From NCBI RefSeq assembly GCF_026262625.1, contig NZ_SHNN01000003.1, forward strand, positions 62,001-126,000: 64,000 nucleotides of DNA, written 5' to 3'. The position numbers and the translations under genes are program-made. The stretch comes from Candidatus Litorirhabdus singularis (GTDB taxonomy: Bacteria > Pseudomonadota > Gammaproteobacteria > Pseudomonadales > Halieaceae). Position 1 is the stretch's first letter, and each line of letters opens with the position of its first letter. The notes under the pieces are model-generated. The model worked only from the letters and a program-made list of their open reading frames with translations. It searched no databases and was not told where the DNA came from. Shown here piece after piece: positions 8,161 through 16,817 of this stretch.

Positions 8161-9649
8161 TCGTTCCCGCCAGCGCGGCGTTCGGCGCAATTGCTGATAG
8201 TTCGTCTAGAAAAATCTCTATGATGTGAGGAATATCTTCATTTGCCAGTCCAAATGAAGACGGTAAGCTGATTGAGTTTGCCGAGAGATAGCTCGCAACC
8301 GGATACGCACCGTGTCCATATTCTCGGTAGGGTTCCATTTCATGCATAGGGTAGAAACCGGGCCGTGCGTCAATGCCACGATACCCAAGATTTGCTATCA
8401 AGGTGTCTCTAGAGCCTTCAGCATGACCCTTGAGGATAACCGTATACAGCCAGCAAGCATTTTCTGACCAATCATTGCTGGGCAGCAGGCTCAAGGAATC
8501 GACCCCCGACAGCAACTTGTCGTAAGTCTGAAATATCATTTTCTTCCGATCGAGTAGTTCGTCTATTCGATCCATTTGCGCCACACCTATAGCGGCCTGC
8601 ATGTTAGTCATTCTGAAGTTAAAACCTGCGTATTCGTGCCAGTAGCGCTTCTTCGGGCTCATACCATGATCACGCAGCACGCGAGCCCGCTTTGCGACCT
8701 CAGCGTCCTTAAATACAACCATGCCGCCTTCGCCGGTGGTAATGCTCTTGTTGGCAAAAAAACTGAAGCAGCCGCAATCACCATCGAGTCCAACGCGACG
8801 ATTCTTGTAAGTGGCTCCGAGCGCCTCCGCACAGTCCTCGATAATGAACAAACCGTTGCTATCGGCAAAGGCCTTGATCTCGTCAATATGTGCCGGCTGC
8901 CCATAAATATGAACGGGCATGATTGCTTTGGTGCGCGGAGTCAATAATCTTTGCATCTCTGCAAGATCGATAGTCCAGTTATCCTTATCAACATCGGCCA
9001 AAACCGGCGTCGCGCCTGAATGTATAATCGCGTTGATGCTCGCGCCAAAGGTGAAATCCGGAACAATCACTTCGTCACCGGCACCAATACCCAGAGCGGT
9101 TAGGCCCAGCTGCAGAGCGACAGTACCATTGGCAACCGCAATCGTATGCCCGCCGCCCAAATAGGTCGCGAACGCCTCTTCAAATTTGCCAATGAAACGG
9201 CCCTGGGAAGATATCCAGCCGCTGGTTACGCATTCGAGCACATTACTAATTTCCTGTTCACCAATGTCCGGCTCAAGCACCATAAACTGCCGAATCCGGT
9301 CACGCGTAGAGAAATCCGTAACGCGGCCATCGGAATCCAATAGAGGGATGCAGCGAACGCCCTGCTCAAGGAGTTTCCAAATATCAGAAATTTTGGCACC
9401 AAGAGGCAGATAGTGAGGTGACTTATTCACGTATTCGGTGTCTCGTGTAATCGTATCCCCGAGCGTCGCGCCTTCGAGCAGTGCTCGACGCGCATCCCCA
9501 TCGGTGAATATGCCGATCAATCTCCGATCTGCATCGACAAAAAAGACGACACCGAGGTGGTTAGCATTAATTGCCTCCAGCACATCTTGAAATGTTGCGG
9601 GCAAGGCAACAAGCAATAATTCCAAGGGAATTTTGTCTCTGGCTTTCAT
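8150..9649 (-). CDS. CBS-domain pair fused to a DegT/DnrJ/EryC1 sugar aminotransferase
   Basis: This 499-residue protein has two parts. Residues about 8-122 form a tandem CBS module (GVVFFVDADRRLIGIFTDGD, then RCIPLLDSDGRVTDF). From about 128 onward is a PLP-dependent DegT/DnrJ/EryC1/StrS aminotransferase: VANGTVALQLGL (cofactor phosphate), EDCAEALGA with Asp272, and FFANKSITTGEGG with the Schiff-base Lys301. Such enzymes aminate keto sugars. CBS pairs usually bind adenosine nucleotides, so nucleotide control of amination is plausible. In nonulosonate pathways CBS modules are better known on nucleotidyltransferases (PtmE type). The start at 9649 makes an ATGA overlap with the isomerase gene upstream. 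Confidence 0.88.
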   Translation of the reverse strand: MKARDKIPLELLLVALPATFQDVLEAINANHLGVVFFVDADRRLIGIFTDGDARRALLEGATLGDTITRDTEYVNKSPHYLPLGAKISDIWKLLEQGVRCIPLLDSDGRVTDFSTRDRIRQFMVLEPDIGEQEISNVLECVTSGWISSQGRFIGKFEEAFATYLGGGHTIAVANGTVALQLGLTALGIGAGDEVIVPDFTFGASINAIIHSGATPVLADVDKDNWTIDLAEMQRLLTPRTKAIMPVHIYGQPAHIDEIKAFADSNGLFIIEDCAEALGATYKNRRVGLDGDCGCFSFFANKSITTGEGGMVVFKDAEVAKRARVLRDHGMSPKKRYWHEYAGFNFRMTNMQAAIGVAQMDRIDELLDRKKMIFQTYDKLLSGVDSLSLLPSNDWSENACWLYTVILKGHAEGSRDTLIANLGYRGIDARPGFYPMHEMEPYREYGHGAYPVASYLSANSISLPSSFGLANEDIPHIIEIFLDELSAIAPNAALAGTSEQ

Positions 9650-10509
9650 AGTGATTGACTGATTTTTTGCAATTTTGAGTGAACAAGGTCTACTTGCTGC
9701 ACCAGGACTTCGGGTGCGCAATCGTAAACCTCAACTGAGTAGTAGCCGACGTCCGGCTTCAGATAGCGCCAAAACCAGGCGTCGTCTGCAAATGGTTTGT
9801 TCGAATCTTCCAGGCCATTGTTGTCGCTAAGGTGATAGCCGGTAATTCTCTCGCTACACACATCAAACATGCTTTCTGGCTTGAAGCCCAATGAATTGGC
9901 GGACACCTTCAGATGCGCAACATCTATAAGTTGGGTGACGCTATCTGGTAGCCTCCTCATAATATTTTGACTTTCCTCAGGGTCGCACATGAGTAGAGGG
10001 TTGGAGGCAAATTCCTTCGCGTTGTTTGCGGAAAGAACGTTATTCTCTATCATCAGAGCAACACCCGCCCGCTCCGCTATCTCAGCCAGCTGGGAAACCC
10101 TGCTGATAAAAGCCTCAATGCTTTCATCGCGGTTGAACAGGCTTCTTGCCGGTATGCGCCTACCCAGCTCATCCACTTTCGGATCGAGAAGAAAACCGGC
10201 GTGAAAGCTATAGCGAGAGGTACCGAGTTCTACACACCACTGAATGGCCTGCTCGACGTGCGCAATACTCCTTTCACCTACTTGCTTATCCAGCGAACCA
10301 AGATTGAGCACAAAGGGATCCGCCGGTGGTGGAAAATAGTTGTGCAGCTGAAACTCAAGCTCTGGCACCAGTAACCGCAAATCTTCCAACAGTGTCTCGG
10401 AATACTCGCATCCGGATAGCTCTATGGATTTAACCCCTGCACTCAAAAGCTCAGCTGCTACAGCATCTGCAGGTCTGCCACGAAAACCACCGGTTGAAAC
10501 ATAGATCAT
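9646..10509 (-). CDS. Xylose isomerase-like TIM-barrel protein (sugar isomerase/epimerase)
   Basis: This 287-residue protein belongs by pattern to the AP-endonuclease-2/xylose-isomerase-like TIM barrels. It shows SIELSGCEYSETLLEDL early, YSFHAGFL in the middle, then MIENNV, LIDVAHLKVSA and YHLSDNNG. These successive beta-strand ends carry His, Glu and Asp residues in the places where this superfamily binds a divalent metal. It probably isomerises or epimerises a sugar or sugar phosphate feeding the NeuB reaction. It sits 71 bases after neuB and is translationally coupled to the CBS-aminotransferase. The substrate is not predictable from the sequence. Confidence 0.72.
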   Translation of the reverse strand: MIYVSTGGFRGRPADAVAAELLSAGVKSIELSGCEYSETLLEDLRLLVPELEFQLHNYFPPPADPFVLNLGSLDKQVGERSIAHVEQAIQWCVELGTSRYSFHAGFLLDPKVDELGRRIPARSLFNRDESIEAFISRVSQLAEIAERAGVALMIENNVLSANNAKEFASNPLLMCDPEESQNIMRRLPDSVTQLIDVAHLKVSANSLGFKPESMFDVCSERITGYHLSDNNGLEDSNKPFADDAWFWRYLKPDVGYYSVEVYDCAPEVLVQQVDLVHSKLQKISQSL

Positions 10510-10580
10510 GTTGTTCTCAATTTATTGAGGTTTCCTATTAGGGTCATTCTGCAAACCAAAAAAGCTGCACATCATTCACT

Positions 10581-11588
10581 CTAAAGCTCTATCAACTCAT
10601 CTTCTGCAAAATCACGAGAAGCCGCACGACCAATAACCTGGTCCCACCGCATAGGCGAGATACCTGTACCCGGCCGCTTGGCTATAACATTGTCGTTACT
10701 GAATATTTCTCCCGCCTTAATCGCTTGACTCGCCAGGATCGATTTACGCATCACTGGCTCGTTACGCGCCTCGCTAGGCGTGAGTCGCTTGATACCGTCG
10801 CCCATGGCGACTTCAATATTACGTATTGCCGCGACCAGGGCTGCCAGTTCGTCCGGCTCAAGGCTTGCCTTGTGATCTGGCCCGGGCAAAGTGCGGTCCA
10901 TTGTGAAGTGTTTTTCAATAACCGAGCCACCCATGGCCACCGCGGCGATCGACACTTCAATTCCAGGAGTATGGTCGGAATATCCAACCTCAAGACCAAA
11001 AGCATGCTGCATACTCTGCATAGCACGCAGATTCACTTCTGCCATAGGCGTCGGGTACTCTGTGGTGCAGTGTAATACCGCAATATTGGCACGGGGCGTA
11101 CCGGCCTGCTCCAGAGCATCGATGGCTGCTTCGACCTCGCCCAGAGTCGCCATTCCAGTAGAGACAATAACCTTCTTGCCCAGCTGGCCTATGTGGCGCA
11201 GATAGGGCAGATTGGTCATTTCTCCGGACGGAATTTTGAAAAGATCTTGGCCCAGGCTGACCAGGAGATCGATACTCTCAATATCGAAGGCGGTAGAGAA
11301 AAAGCCGATATCTCTCGCGGCACAGTGTGCAATTAGCTCCCTGTGCATATCCGCGTCCAGCTCCAGGCGACGCAGCATTTCATGCTGTGATTCCAGTTTA
11401 TCCGTGGTTTGGGTCTGGTAATCTGCCTTTGCCGCCGTTCTCGTTACTTGTCGGTCAGCACTAAATGTCTGGAATTTGACCAGGTCAGCACCTGCCGCCG
11501 CCGCACAATCGATGAGCTGCTTAGCCAAAACAAGATCACCGTTATGGTTTACTCCGGCTTCGGCAATAATGAGCGTATGCTTTTTCAT
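10581..11588 (-). CDS. neuB: NeuB-type nonulosonic acid synthase
   Basis: This 335-residue enzyme condenses phosphoenolpyruvate with a six-carbon N-acyl amino sugar to form a nine-carbon nonulosonic acid (sialic, legionaminic or related). The TIM barrel starts IIAEAGVNHNGD and contains LVKFQTF, LFKIPSGEM, STGMATLGE, LHCTTEYPTP, GYSDHTPG and IEKHFTMD, all typical of the family's PEP- and metal-binding strands. A C-terminal SAF (antifreeze-like) domain follows from about residue 280. Length is normal for the family. Sequence alone does not say which sugar is made. It heads the block with the isomerase, aminotransferase and oxidoreductases. Confidence 0.9.
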   Translation of the reverse strand: MKKHTLIIAEAGVNHNGDLVLAKQLIDCAAAAGADLVKFQTFSADRQVTRTAAKADYQTQTTDKLESQHEMLRRLELDADMHRELIAHCAARDIGFFSTAFDIESIDLLVSLGQDLFKIPSGEMTNLPYLRHIGQLGKKVIVSTGMATLGEVEAAIDALEQAGTPRANIAVLHCTTEYPTPMAEVNLRAMQSMQHAFGLEVGYSDHTPGIEVSIAAVAMGGSVIEKHFTMDRTLPGPDHKASLEPDELAALVAAIRNIEVAMGDGIKRLTPSEARNEPVMRKSILASQAIKAGEIFSNDNVIAKRPGTGISPMRWDQVIGRAASRDFAEDELIEL

Positions 11589-12473
11589 GATTACTTATGT
11601 CCTACAAGTTAGTGTGGTACATCTGGCTCTGATGTCAACGCGCATACTGACAACCCGAAGCGCCCTCTGTATGGAAGAGGCAGTCCACCCCGACATTAGC
11701 CTCATGTTCGAGTAGCGCTCACGTCTTGTCTACCTCCAACTGCTGGTTCTGAGACTTCCATCAACCTCCTGACGACTTCTGACGACTTCTGACGACTTCT
11801 GACGACTTCTGACGATTTAAACCCAGAGGATGTCGCACCCATGGGTTTAACGTAAGGCCGTAAGTTTTGGGGCCACTTCAATAGGCGAGTGATACTGTAT
11901 CTGGTAGTGCACACACTGATGAATATGACTGTACCAAGCTAAGGCTGATTTTTATCAGAGTGCCGTTAGACGAGTACAAATAATTTGCGTGTGCTTTTGT
12001 GGCAGATTACTCGGGCAGGCTACCGAAAACCCTGCATCTTTTGAAACAGAGTCGCAGGGTTGAAGTGCTCTGATTCTCTCCCACGGAAGTGTGCATTCAG
12101 AGCGCACTGGGAGTGCAGTTACATTACAAAACATTGCCGATACTACACGCCATGGGGTTCGCTTCGTCAAGTCACAATTAGCCTTATAAATAGTTAGTAC
12201 TAACGATCTGCGGGACCGTCAGCGACGAAATACTATTACACCAGTTTCCTCAAATTCACTGTATAGTTAGGGGCATAAATCCAAGCCCCTTTCGGTCAGG
12301 GTCTGGCAGCATCAAGTCACCCTCTTTAACAACGCCATAATGCTCACGCAAGATTGGGGCGAAAGCTATTGGAAACCAGGGAAATTTCGGTGACTGCAGA
12401 TAACGGCAAATAAGCATTGTGAATCAGTTGAATCTAAACACAACCGACCGCACTGAATTGCTCCGTTTCTGAT
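11589..12473. other. Intergenic region between neuB and wzx with tandem repeats
   Basis: These 885 bases separate the minus-strand neuB block from the plus-strand flippase. They contain the decanucleotide array at 11771-11815 and a short inverted repeat (GGGGC/GCCCC) near 12272-12290. The divergent genes imply that promoters for both lie here, but I cannot place a convincing -35/-10 pair. Frames inside it (for example 11955-12170) have no family-like features. Confidence 0.5.
11771..11815. repeat. Tandem decanucleotide repeat, four and a half copies
   Basis: The unit GACGACTTCT occurs four times without mismatch from 11771 to 11810, followed by a half unit GACGA. The array is direct and head-to-tail with no spacers, so it is a simple tandem repeat and not a CRISPR. 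Copy number may vary by slippage. Its role, if any, is unknown. Confidence 0.95.
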
Positions 12474-13928
12474 ATGAGTGGGATGAAGCAAAAAGCGTCG
12501 AAGGGAGTATTCTGGTCATTGGCTGAGAATATTGGAGTGCTGGGGATTAACTTTCTGGCATTTCTGGTTCTGGCGCGGCTGCTTGATAAGGAAGCATTTG
12601 GCCTGGTTGCCCTTGCGATGGCGTACGTTCTTTTTCTTGAGCTGTTTGTTCGTACTGCGGCTGTCGAAGTTATCATCCAAAGAAAAACACTTTCTGACCT
12701 GCACAAAAATACCGCCTTTTGGGCGACGGCAAGCCTGGGTGTTGTCGCACTTCTACTGTCACTCCTGATAGCCTCTAATGCTGGCACACTCAGCGGAGAA
12801 GATCAGCTCGAACATATTTTGTACTGGTTGTCTCTGGGCATTATCCCACTATCACTATCCACTGTTCAGAATGGAATAATGGTGCGAGAAATACGCTTCA
12901 AAGGGCTTGCCGCCAGACGAATTATAGCCTCTACGAGTAGCGTAATCGTTGCCTTAGTGTTCGCCTTGAATGGCATGGGTGTCTGGAGCCTGGTCGCACA
13001 ACTGCTCACCTACCGGTTCGCCGACTTTCTGGCTTTGTATTGGGTAACAAAGTGGTTTCCAAAATTGCATTTTTCATGGTCTGCATTCAAGGATATGTCA
13101 GACTATGGGTGGAAGGTCTTGGCCAGCAACATCGCCTACTTTGCAGGCTCTCAGCTCGACAGAGTTATCATTGGTCATTTTCTGGGTGTTAAAACCCTCG
13201 GTATTTACGTCGTCGGGCAAAAACTGATCGAAGTCATCTATATGACGTTGAATGGTGTAGTCGGACGTGTTGCCCTCACCACCTTTTCAAGACTGCAGAC
13301 GGACCAGGAAAGGCTAAAACAGGCCTGCCTGTCTGTAGGCCAGCTCACCACGATTACTGCCGTACCGGTACTGATGTTTCTTGCTGTTTCAGCTGTCGAT
13401 ATTATTGCGGCAGTGTTTGGTGACAAGTGGAGTGACAGTGCCGCTGTGACTCAGATACTGGCGATAGCGGCCATCGCCAGAATTTCGTTTGTGTTCCTAA
13501 TGCCCGCACTTAAAGCAAAGGCTATGGCCGGGCGGGTCATGACAGCCATCATCTTGCAGGCAGCATTAAGTGTTTGCTTTGCAATACTGTTGGCACCGCT
13601 AGGATTGGTAGCAATGACGATAGGCTGGTCAGTCGGATACATTGCATCGACCGCGATGCTAATCTACTTCGTTGGCGATAGACTTTCCATCAATCTTACC
13701 GAACTCATTCGGATTTTTGCTGCTCCGCTGGTGTCCGCATTCGTAGGCGTGCTCGTGGTGTTTTTCCTGAGCCAGCAAATACTCGAATGGAATCTATCTA
13801 TGTATGTGGCTATGGGCATTAAGCTGTGCGCGTTCATTCTTGCCTATCTCGGATCACTGGCAGCGATCGCTCCAAAGACTGTTAAAAATGCCTATACAGA
13901 CATATCAAGCCTGCTAATAAACAAATAG
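12474..13928 (+). CDS. Wzx-type polysaccharide flippase (MOP superfamily)
   Basis: This 484-residue membrane protein has about twelve to fourteen hydrophobic segments and starts KQKASKGVFWSLAENIG, the usual beginning of WzxC/Polysacc_synt proteins. A second landmark is SNIAYFAGSQLDRVIIGHFLG near residues 218-238, typical of the second bundle. It should flip undecaprenyl-linked repeat units to the periplasm for the Wzy-like polymerase at 3365-4753. It is the only plus-strand gene within the central block and has its own upstream region, so it is probably transcribed separately. An alternative start is the Met at 12483. It converges on the sulfotransferase gene. Confidence 0.85.
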   Translation: MSGMKQKASKGVFWSLAENIGVLGINFLAFLVLARLLDKEAFGLVALAMAYVLFLELFVRTAAVEVIIQRKTLSDLHKNTAFWATASLGVVALLLSLLIASNAGTLSGEDQLEHILYWLSLGIIPLSLSTVQNGIMVREIRFKGLAARRIIASTSSVIVALVFALNGMGVWSLVAQLLTYRFADFLALYWVTKWFPKLHFSWSAFKDMSDYGWKVLASNIAYFAGSQLDRVIIGHFLGVKTLGIYVVGQKLIEVIYMTLNGVVGRVALTTFSRLQTDQERLKQACLSVGQLTTITAVPVLMFLAVSAVDIIAAVFGDKWSDSAAVTQILAIAAIARISFVFLMPALKAKAMAGRVMTAIILQAALSVCFAILLAPLGLVAMTIGWSVGYIASTAMLIYFVGDRLSINLTELIRIFAAPLVSAFVGVLVVFFLSQQILEWNLSMYVAMGIKLCAFILAYLGSLAAIAPKTVKNAYTDISSLLINK

Positions 13929-13951
13929 TCTGCAGAACTTAGTAGAGCGCG

Positions 13952-14839
13952 TCAGCGCAGCCAGCCCGAGACATCGCGACCGGTCAGCTCGCCCAGCAGG
14001 AGGATATCCTCCTCGAAGCAGTCAATCAGCTCTTTCCTGAATTGCTCATCAGGTTCGGTGCGCGCCATCGGAACCTCGTTCCAGGCATGCAGTTTTAAGA
14101 AAGCGCCGGTTTTCACTCCCTGCAGGCCCAGCAGCCTCTTGTATTGCAAGGCATACGCTAGCATCTTCCCCAGCACGGGTAGCTTAACGCGCTTGCGAAC
14201 GTTAGCCGAGGGAAAGTCACTGCGACCGTCATCAGGCACTCCCAGAAAGTCAAGAATATCCAGGTAAACACGGCGTGAATCTGCCTTCATATCGTCCATA
14301 AACACAACCATCACACGATCGCGCGATACCTGCCCAAGCAGGCGCTCTAGCTGCTCGCCCAGCCGACACACGTCCGCATACATCAAGCTTGCCGGATCGT
14401 TTCTGCTGTTACTAGGCAGACGCTTGCCCTGCACACGGTCCTCCTGCGCCTGCCAGGCCTCCTCAAAATCAGCTATCGTCTCGTGCTGCGTATACATTAG
14501 CTGCGCATGAACTGAAGGCGCCATTTCGACCGGATTACGTACCGCGACCAGGAAGCGTGCTGAGGGAGAGTACTCGAGGATATTCTGCACTGCCTCTAGC
14601 GAACGCAAGTAAGATGTCGAAGCCTCGCCCACAACAAGGTGATCGTCGTCTGCTTTGCGGAATAGACTCTCATACTGCTTCAGTGACATCCGGTCTGGAT
14701 TGAAGATGTCATTGTCGAAAAACATTGGTTCTTTCCGGCGCTGCGTCATGAAGATACGCGGGTGCTCTTGAAGCCAGTTAGCCATTGCAGTAGTTCCGCA
14801 CTTCGGTGCGCCAATAAAAAAGAAATTCGGCTTTTTCAT
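13952..14839 (-). CDS. Sulfotransferase-family protein
   Basis: This 295-residue protein begins with the PAPS 5'-phosphosulfate loop FFIGAPKCGTTAMANWL and has the 3'-phosphate motif RFLVAVRNPVEMAPSVHAQ near residue 105. Together these define PAPS-dependent sulfotransferases. EPMFFDND and GEASTSYL are further family landmarks. In a glycan cluster the likely acceptor is a sugar hydroxyl, giving a sulfated polysaccharide, as is common in marine bacteria; the acceptor is inferred. It is separated from the methyltransferase gene by 270 bases and may have its own promoter there. Confidence 0.85.
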   Translation of the reverse strand: MKKPNFFFIGAPKCGTTAMANWLQEHPRIFMTQRRKEPMFFDNDIFNPDRMSLKQYESLFRKADDDHLVVGEASTSYLRSLEAVQNILEYSPSARFLVAVRNPVEMAPSVHAQLMYTQHETIADFEEAWQAQEDRVQGKRLPSNSRNDPASLMYADVCRLGEQLERLLGQVSRDRVMVVFMDDMKADSRRVYLDILDFLGVPDDGRSDFPSANVRKRVKLPVLGKMLAYALQYKRLLGLQGVKTGAFLKLHAWNEVPMARTEPDEQFRKELIDCFEEDILLLGELTGRDVSGWLR

Positions 14840-15109
14840 AATTTCGATCTCGGGGAGGAAATTCCAATGTTCAAAAAATCGGTAATTACCTGCTTAGTCC
14901 TTGCTGCGCAGACCCGGCAAAAAGAACCAGTCGGAGCTGCCAAATAATAATGGAGCGCTTCCTGTAGGTTTCAACCTAATCACAGGAGCACTTCGCAAGT
15001 GTGTAAGGAACTCGTGCTTGATCAAGAAAGCTACGCGTTAAAGAGATATCCAGTGTTTTACTAGTAGAGCGTGGAAACATTATCCCTTTTTGGGTCAGTT
15101 TAAAAACCC

Positions 15110-15991
15110 CTATTTTTCCGCGATTGCGATTATGGTGTCAGTCATATCGACCTTCTCCAACATATTGGAGTAAGCGGTATCCAATTGATCCGTTGCCAAC
15201 ATACTCCAATTGATGTGCCCGCCTGGTTTTTTCTCTTTCAACCAATGCAGGTGATTCGCCAGATTATAACGTTGAAAGCCGCTAATGACCGTATTCTGAA
15301 ACCTGGCTTCTCCCAAAAGTGCATTCAGGGAATAGCGATTATGTAACACCAGATGTTCACTCCAAAATGTGAATTTTTTGAACTCTTCAAGATCCAGAAA
15401 CGAAAACAGAAAGTCGTTGGCATGCGGAACTTCAACAACAAGCTTGCCACCTACTGCCAGTTTGTCGTAAGCGACCTTCAACAGTTCCAACGGTTCGGTG
15501 AGATGTTCAAACACGTGAAACAAAGTGATCACGTCAAAATCATCGTAAGGCACATCCGCAATATCACTGTATGCCTCGTAGCTCTCTTCCTTTAACGCAT
15601 CCAGCGCCCTCTGCTGTGGCTCTACCGCTACCGCCCTCTCTGCCACAGGCTCCAGCAAGTCCAGAATGCCGCCGGCTCCAGTACCGACATCCATCCACTT
15701 TTTGTTGCTGATCAAAGACAGGAACTGAGTTTGTCTGCGCGAGTCGTCCTCGAAGGAATCGATCAAGGCCCTTTTTCGATCGACCTCCTTCCAGTAATGC
15801 GGAAATTCCACCTTTTCTGAGTAGTGCGAAATATCCATGTGTTCGGTTGTTGAGGTAAATATGACGCCCGACTTGTTACACTTCAAAACGGCAATATCAT
15901 CCCTGTCACGCACCTGCGGATAATACTCTTCAATAGAGTTTTCATCGCAAACGCCCAACTCACACAAGGTTTTAGCCACTTTATTTTTCAT
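15110..15991 (-). CDS. Class I SAM-dependent methyltransferase
   Basis: This 293-residue protein has motif I MDVGTGAGGILDLL near residue 96, an acidic ribose-binding position in VAVEPQQRAL, and motif LFHVFEHLTEP, typical of Methyltransf_23 proteins acting on sugars or small molecules. The N-terminal 60 residues (AVLKCNKSGVIF and onward) resemble the substrate-binding part of C-methyltransferases in deoxysugar and NDP-sugar pathways. It is 37 bases after an SDR gene in the same direction, so it probably belongs to the cytidylyltransferase-led transcript. O-, N- or C-methylation cannot be distinguished. Confidence 0.8.
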   Translation of the reverse strand: MKNKVAKTLCELGVCDENSIEEYYPQVRDRDDIAVLKCNKSGVIFTSTTEHMDISHYSEKVEFPHYWKEVDRKRALIDSFEDDSRRQTQFLSLISNKKWMDVGTGAGGILDLLEPVAERAVAVEPQQRALDALKEESYEAYSDIADVPYDDFDVITLFHVFEHLTEPLELLKVAYDKLAVGGKLVVEVPHANDFLFSFLDLEEFKKFTFWSEHLVLHNRYSLNALLGEARFQNTVISGFQRYNLANHLHWLKEKKPGGHINWSMLATDQLDTAYSNMLEKVDMTDTIIAIAEK

Positions 15992-16028
15992 AGTATTGAT
16001 TCCGAGATGTTAGACAGCCGGAGCACCG

Positions 16029-16817
16029 CTAAATGCTCCAACCCCCATCGACCACAATGTTCTGGCCAGTAATGTACCTTGATGAATCGCCCAATAAAAA
16101 TACCAGAGCACCTGTCAGGTCATCTGTCTCTGCCATTCTGTTGCCGACTATCGTCTTGCTGGCATATTGCTTCACAAACGATTCAGGTTGATTATTGTGA
16201 ACGCCGCCAGGTGATATGGCATTAACCCTGATGTCATGCTGACCCAAATAGGATGCCAGATATTTTGTCAGGCTCAATAACGCGCCCTTAATCGCTGAGT
16301 ACTCGACCGGGCTGGTAAAACTGGCACCCTCATAAAGTTCAAATCGCGGCGCCATAAAGCCATAGATTGAGGCTATGTTAACAATGGTCCCCTGCTTCTG
16401 CTTAACCATGACTCTGGATACTTCCTGAGACATTAAAAAGTATCCGCCCAGATGAAGATTAACGTTTTCGCAAAAATCTTCGTAGGTTACGTCCTCAAAC
16501 TTGCGCCCATAATTCTCGTTACGCGGGTAGGCATTATTGACCAAAGCGTCGATCACTTTATGTCTACTGATGATCGAATCAATCATGCCACGCACAGATT
16601 TTTTCGACGTAATGTCTACCTTAATAAACTCTATATTTACAGAGCCCAAATCCGCTGCTAGTTCGTCCCGCACCTTGCTACCTGCAGTCTCATCAACATC
16701 AGCAATAATGGCTATGCCGCCATTCTCAGCCACCGCCCGAACAAAGCCTTTGCCAATCAGGCCTGCCCCGCCGGTGACAACCACTACCTTACCGTCTAGC
16801 TCAGATTGCAATTTCAT
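16029..16817 (-). CDS. Short-chain dehydrogenase/reductase (PtmA-like, 1)
   Basis: This 262-residue classical SDR has the cofactor motif TGGAGLIGKGF, NNAYPRN in place of the N-N-A-G motif, catalytic Ser in IVNIASIYG, and the Tyr-x3-Lys pair in VEYSAIKGAL. The N-N-A-Y variant is seen in PtmA-type SDRs of nonulosonate/flagellin-modification loci. It ends DGGWSI, the usual SDR tail. It overlaps the upstream Gfo/Idh gene by 17 bases. It is paralogous to the SDR at 17724-18515, with the same NNA(Y/W) and (I/M)YGxxAP features, so the two may catalyse successive oxidation and reduction. Substrate unknown. Confidence 0.82.
   Translation of the reverse strand: MKLQSELDGKVVVVTGGAGLIGKGFVRAVAENGGIAIIADVDETAGSKVRDELAADLGSVNIEFIKVDITSKKSVRGMIDSIISRHKVIDALVNNAYPRNENYGRKFEDVTYEDFCENVNLHLGGYFLMSQEVSRVMVKQKQGTIVNIASIYGFMAPRFELYEGASFTSPVEYSAIKGALLSLTKYLASYLGQHDIRVNAISPGGVHNNQPESFVKQYASKTIVGNRMAETDDLTGALVFLLGDSSRYITGQNIVVDGGWSI

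Noticed and set aside
11771-11815. Possible CRISPR array
   Set aside because: Repeats are 10 bases, contiguous and have no spacers; no cas genes are in the window.
14869-14949. Small plus-strand frame starting MFKKSVITCLVLAAQ, resembling a signal peptide
   Set aside because: Only 26 residues, no conserved mature part and no family match; may be chance or a remnant.
14961-14986. Imperfect inverted repeat CCTGT...GGTT/AACC...ACAGG
   Set aside because: Interrupted stem, no T-run and no clear relation to either flanking gene.
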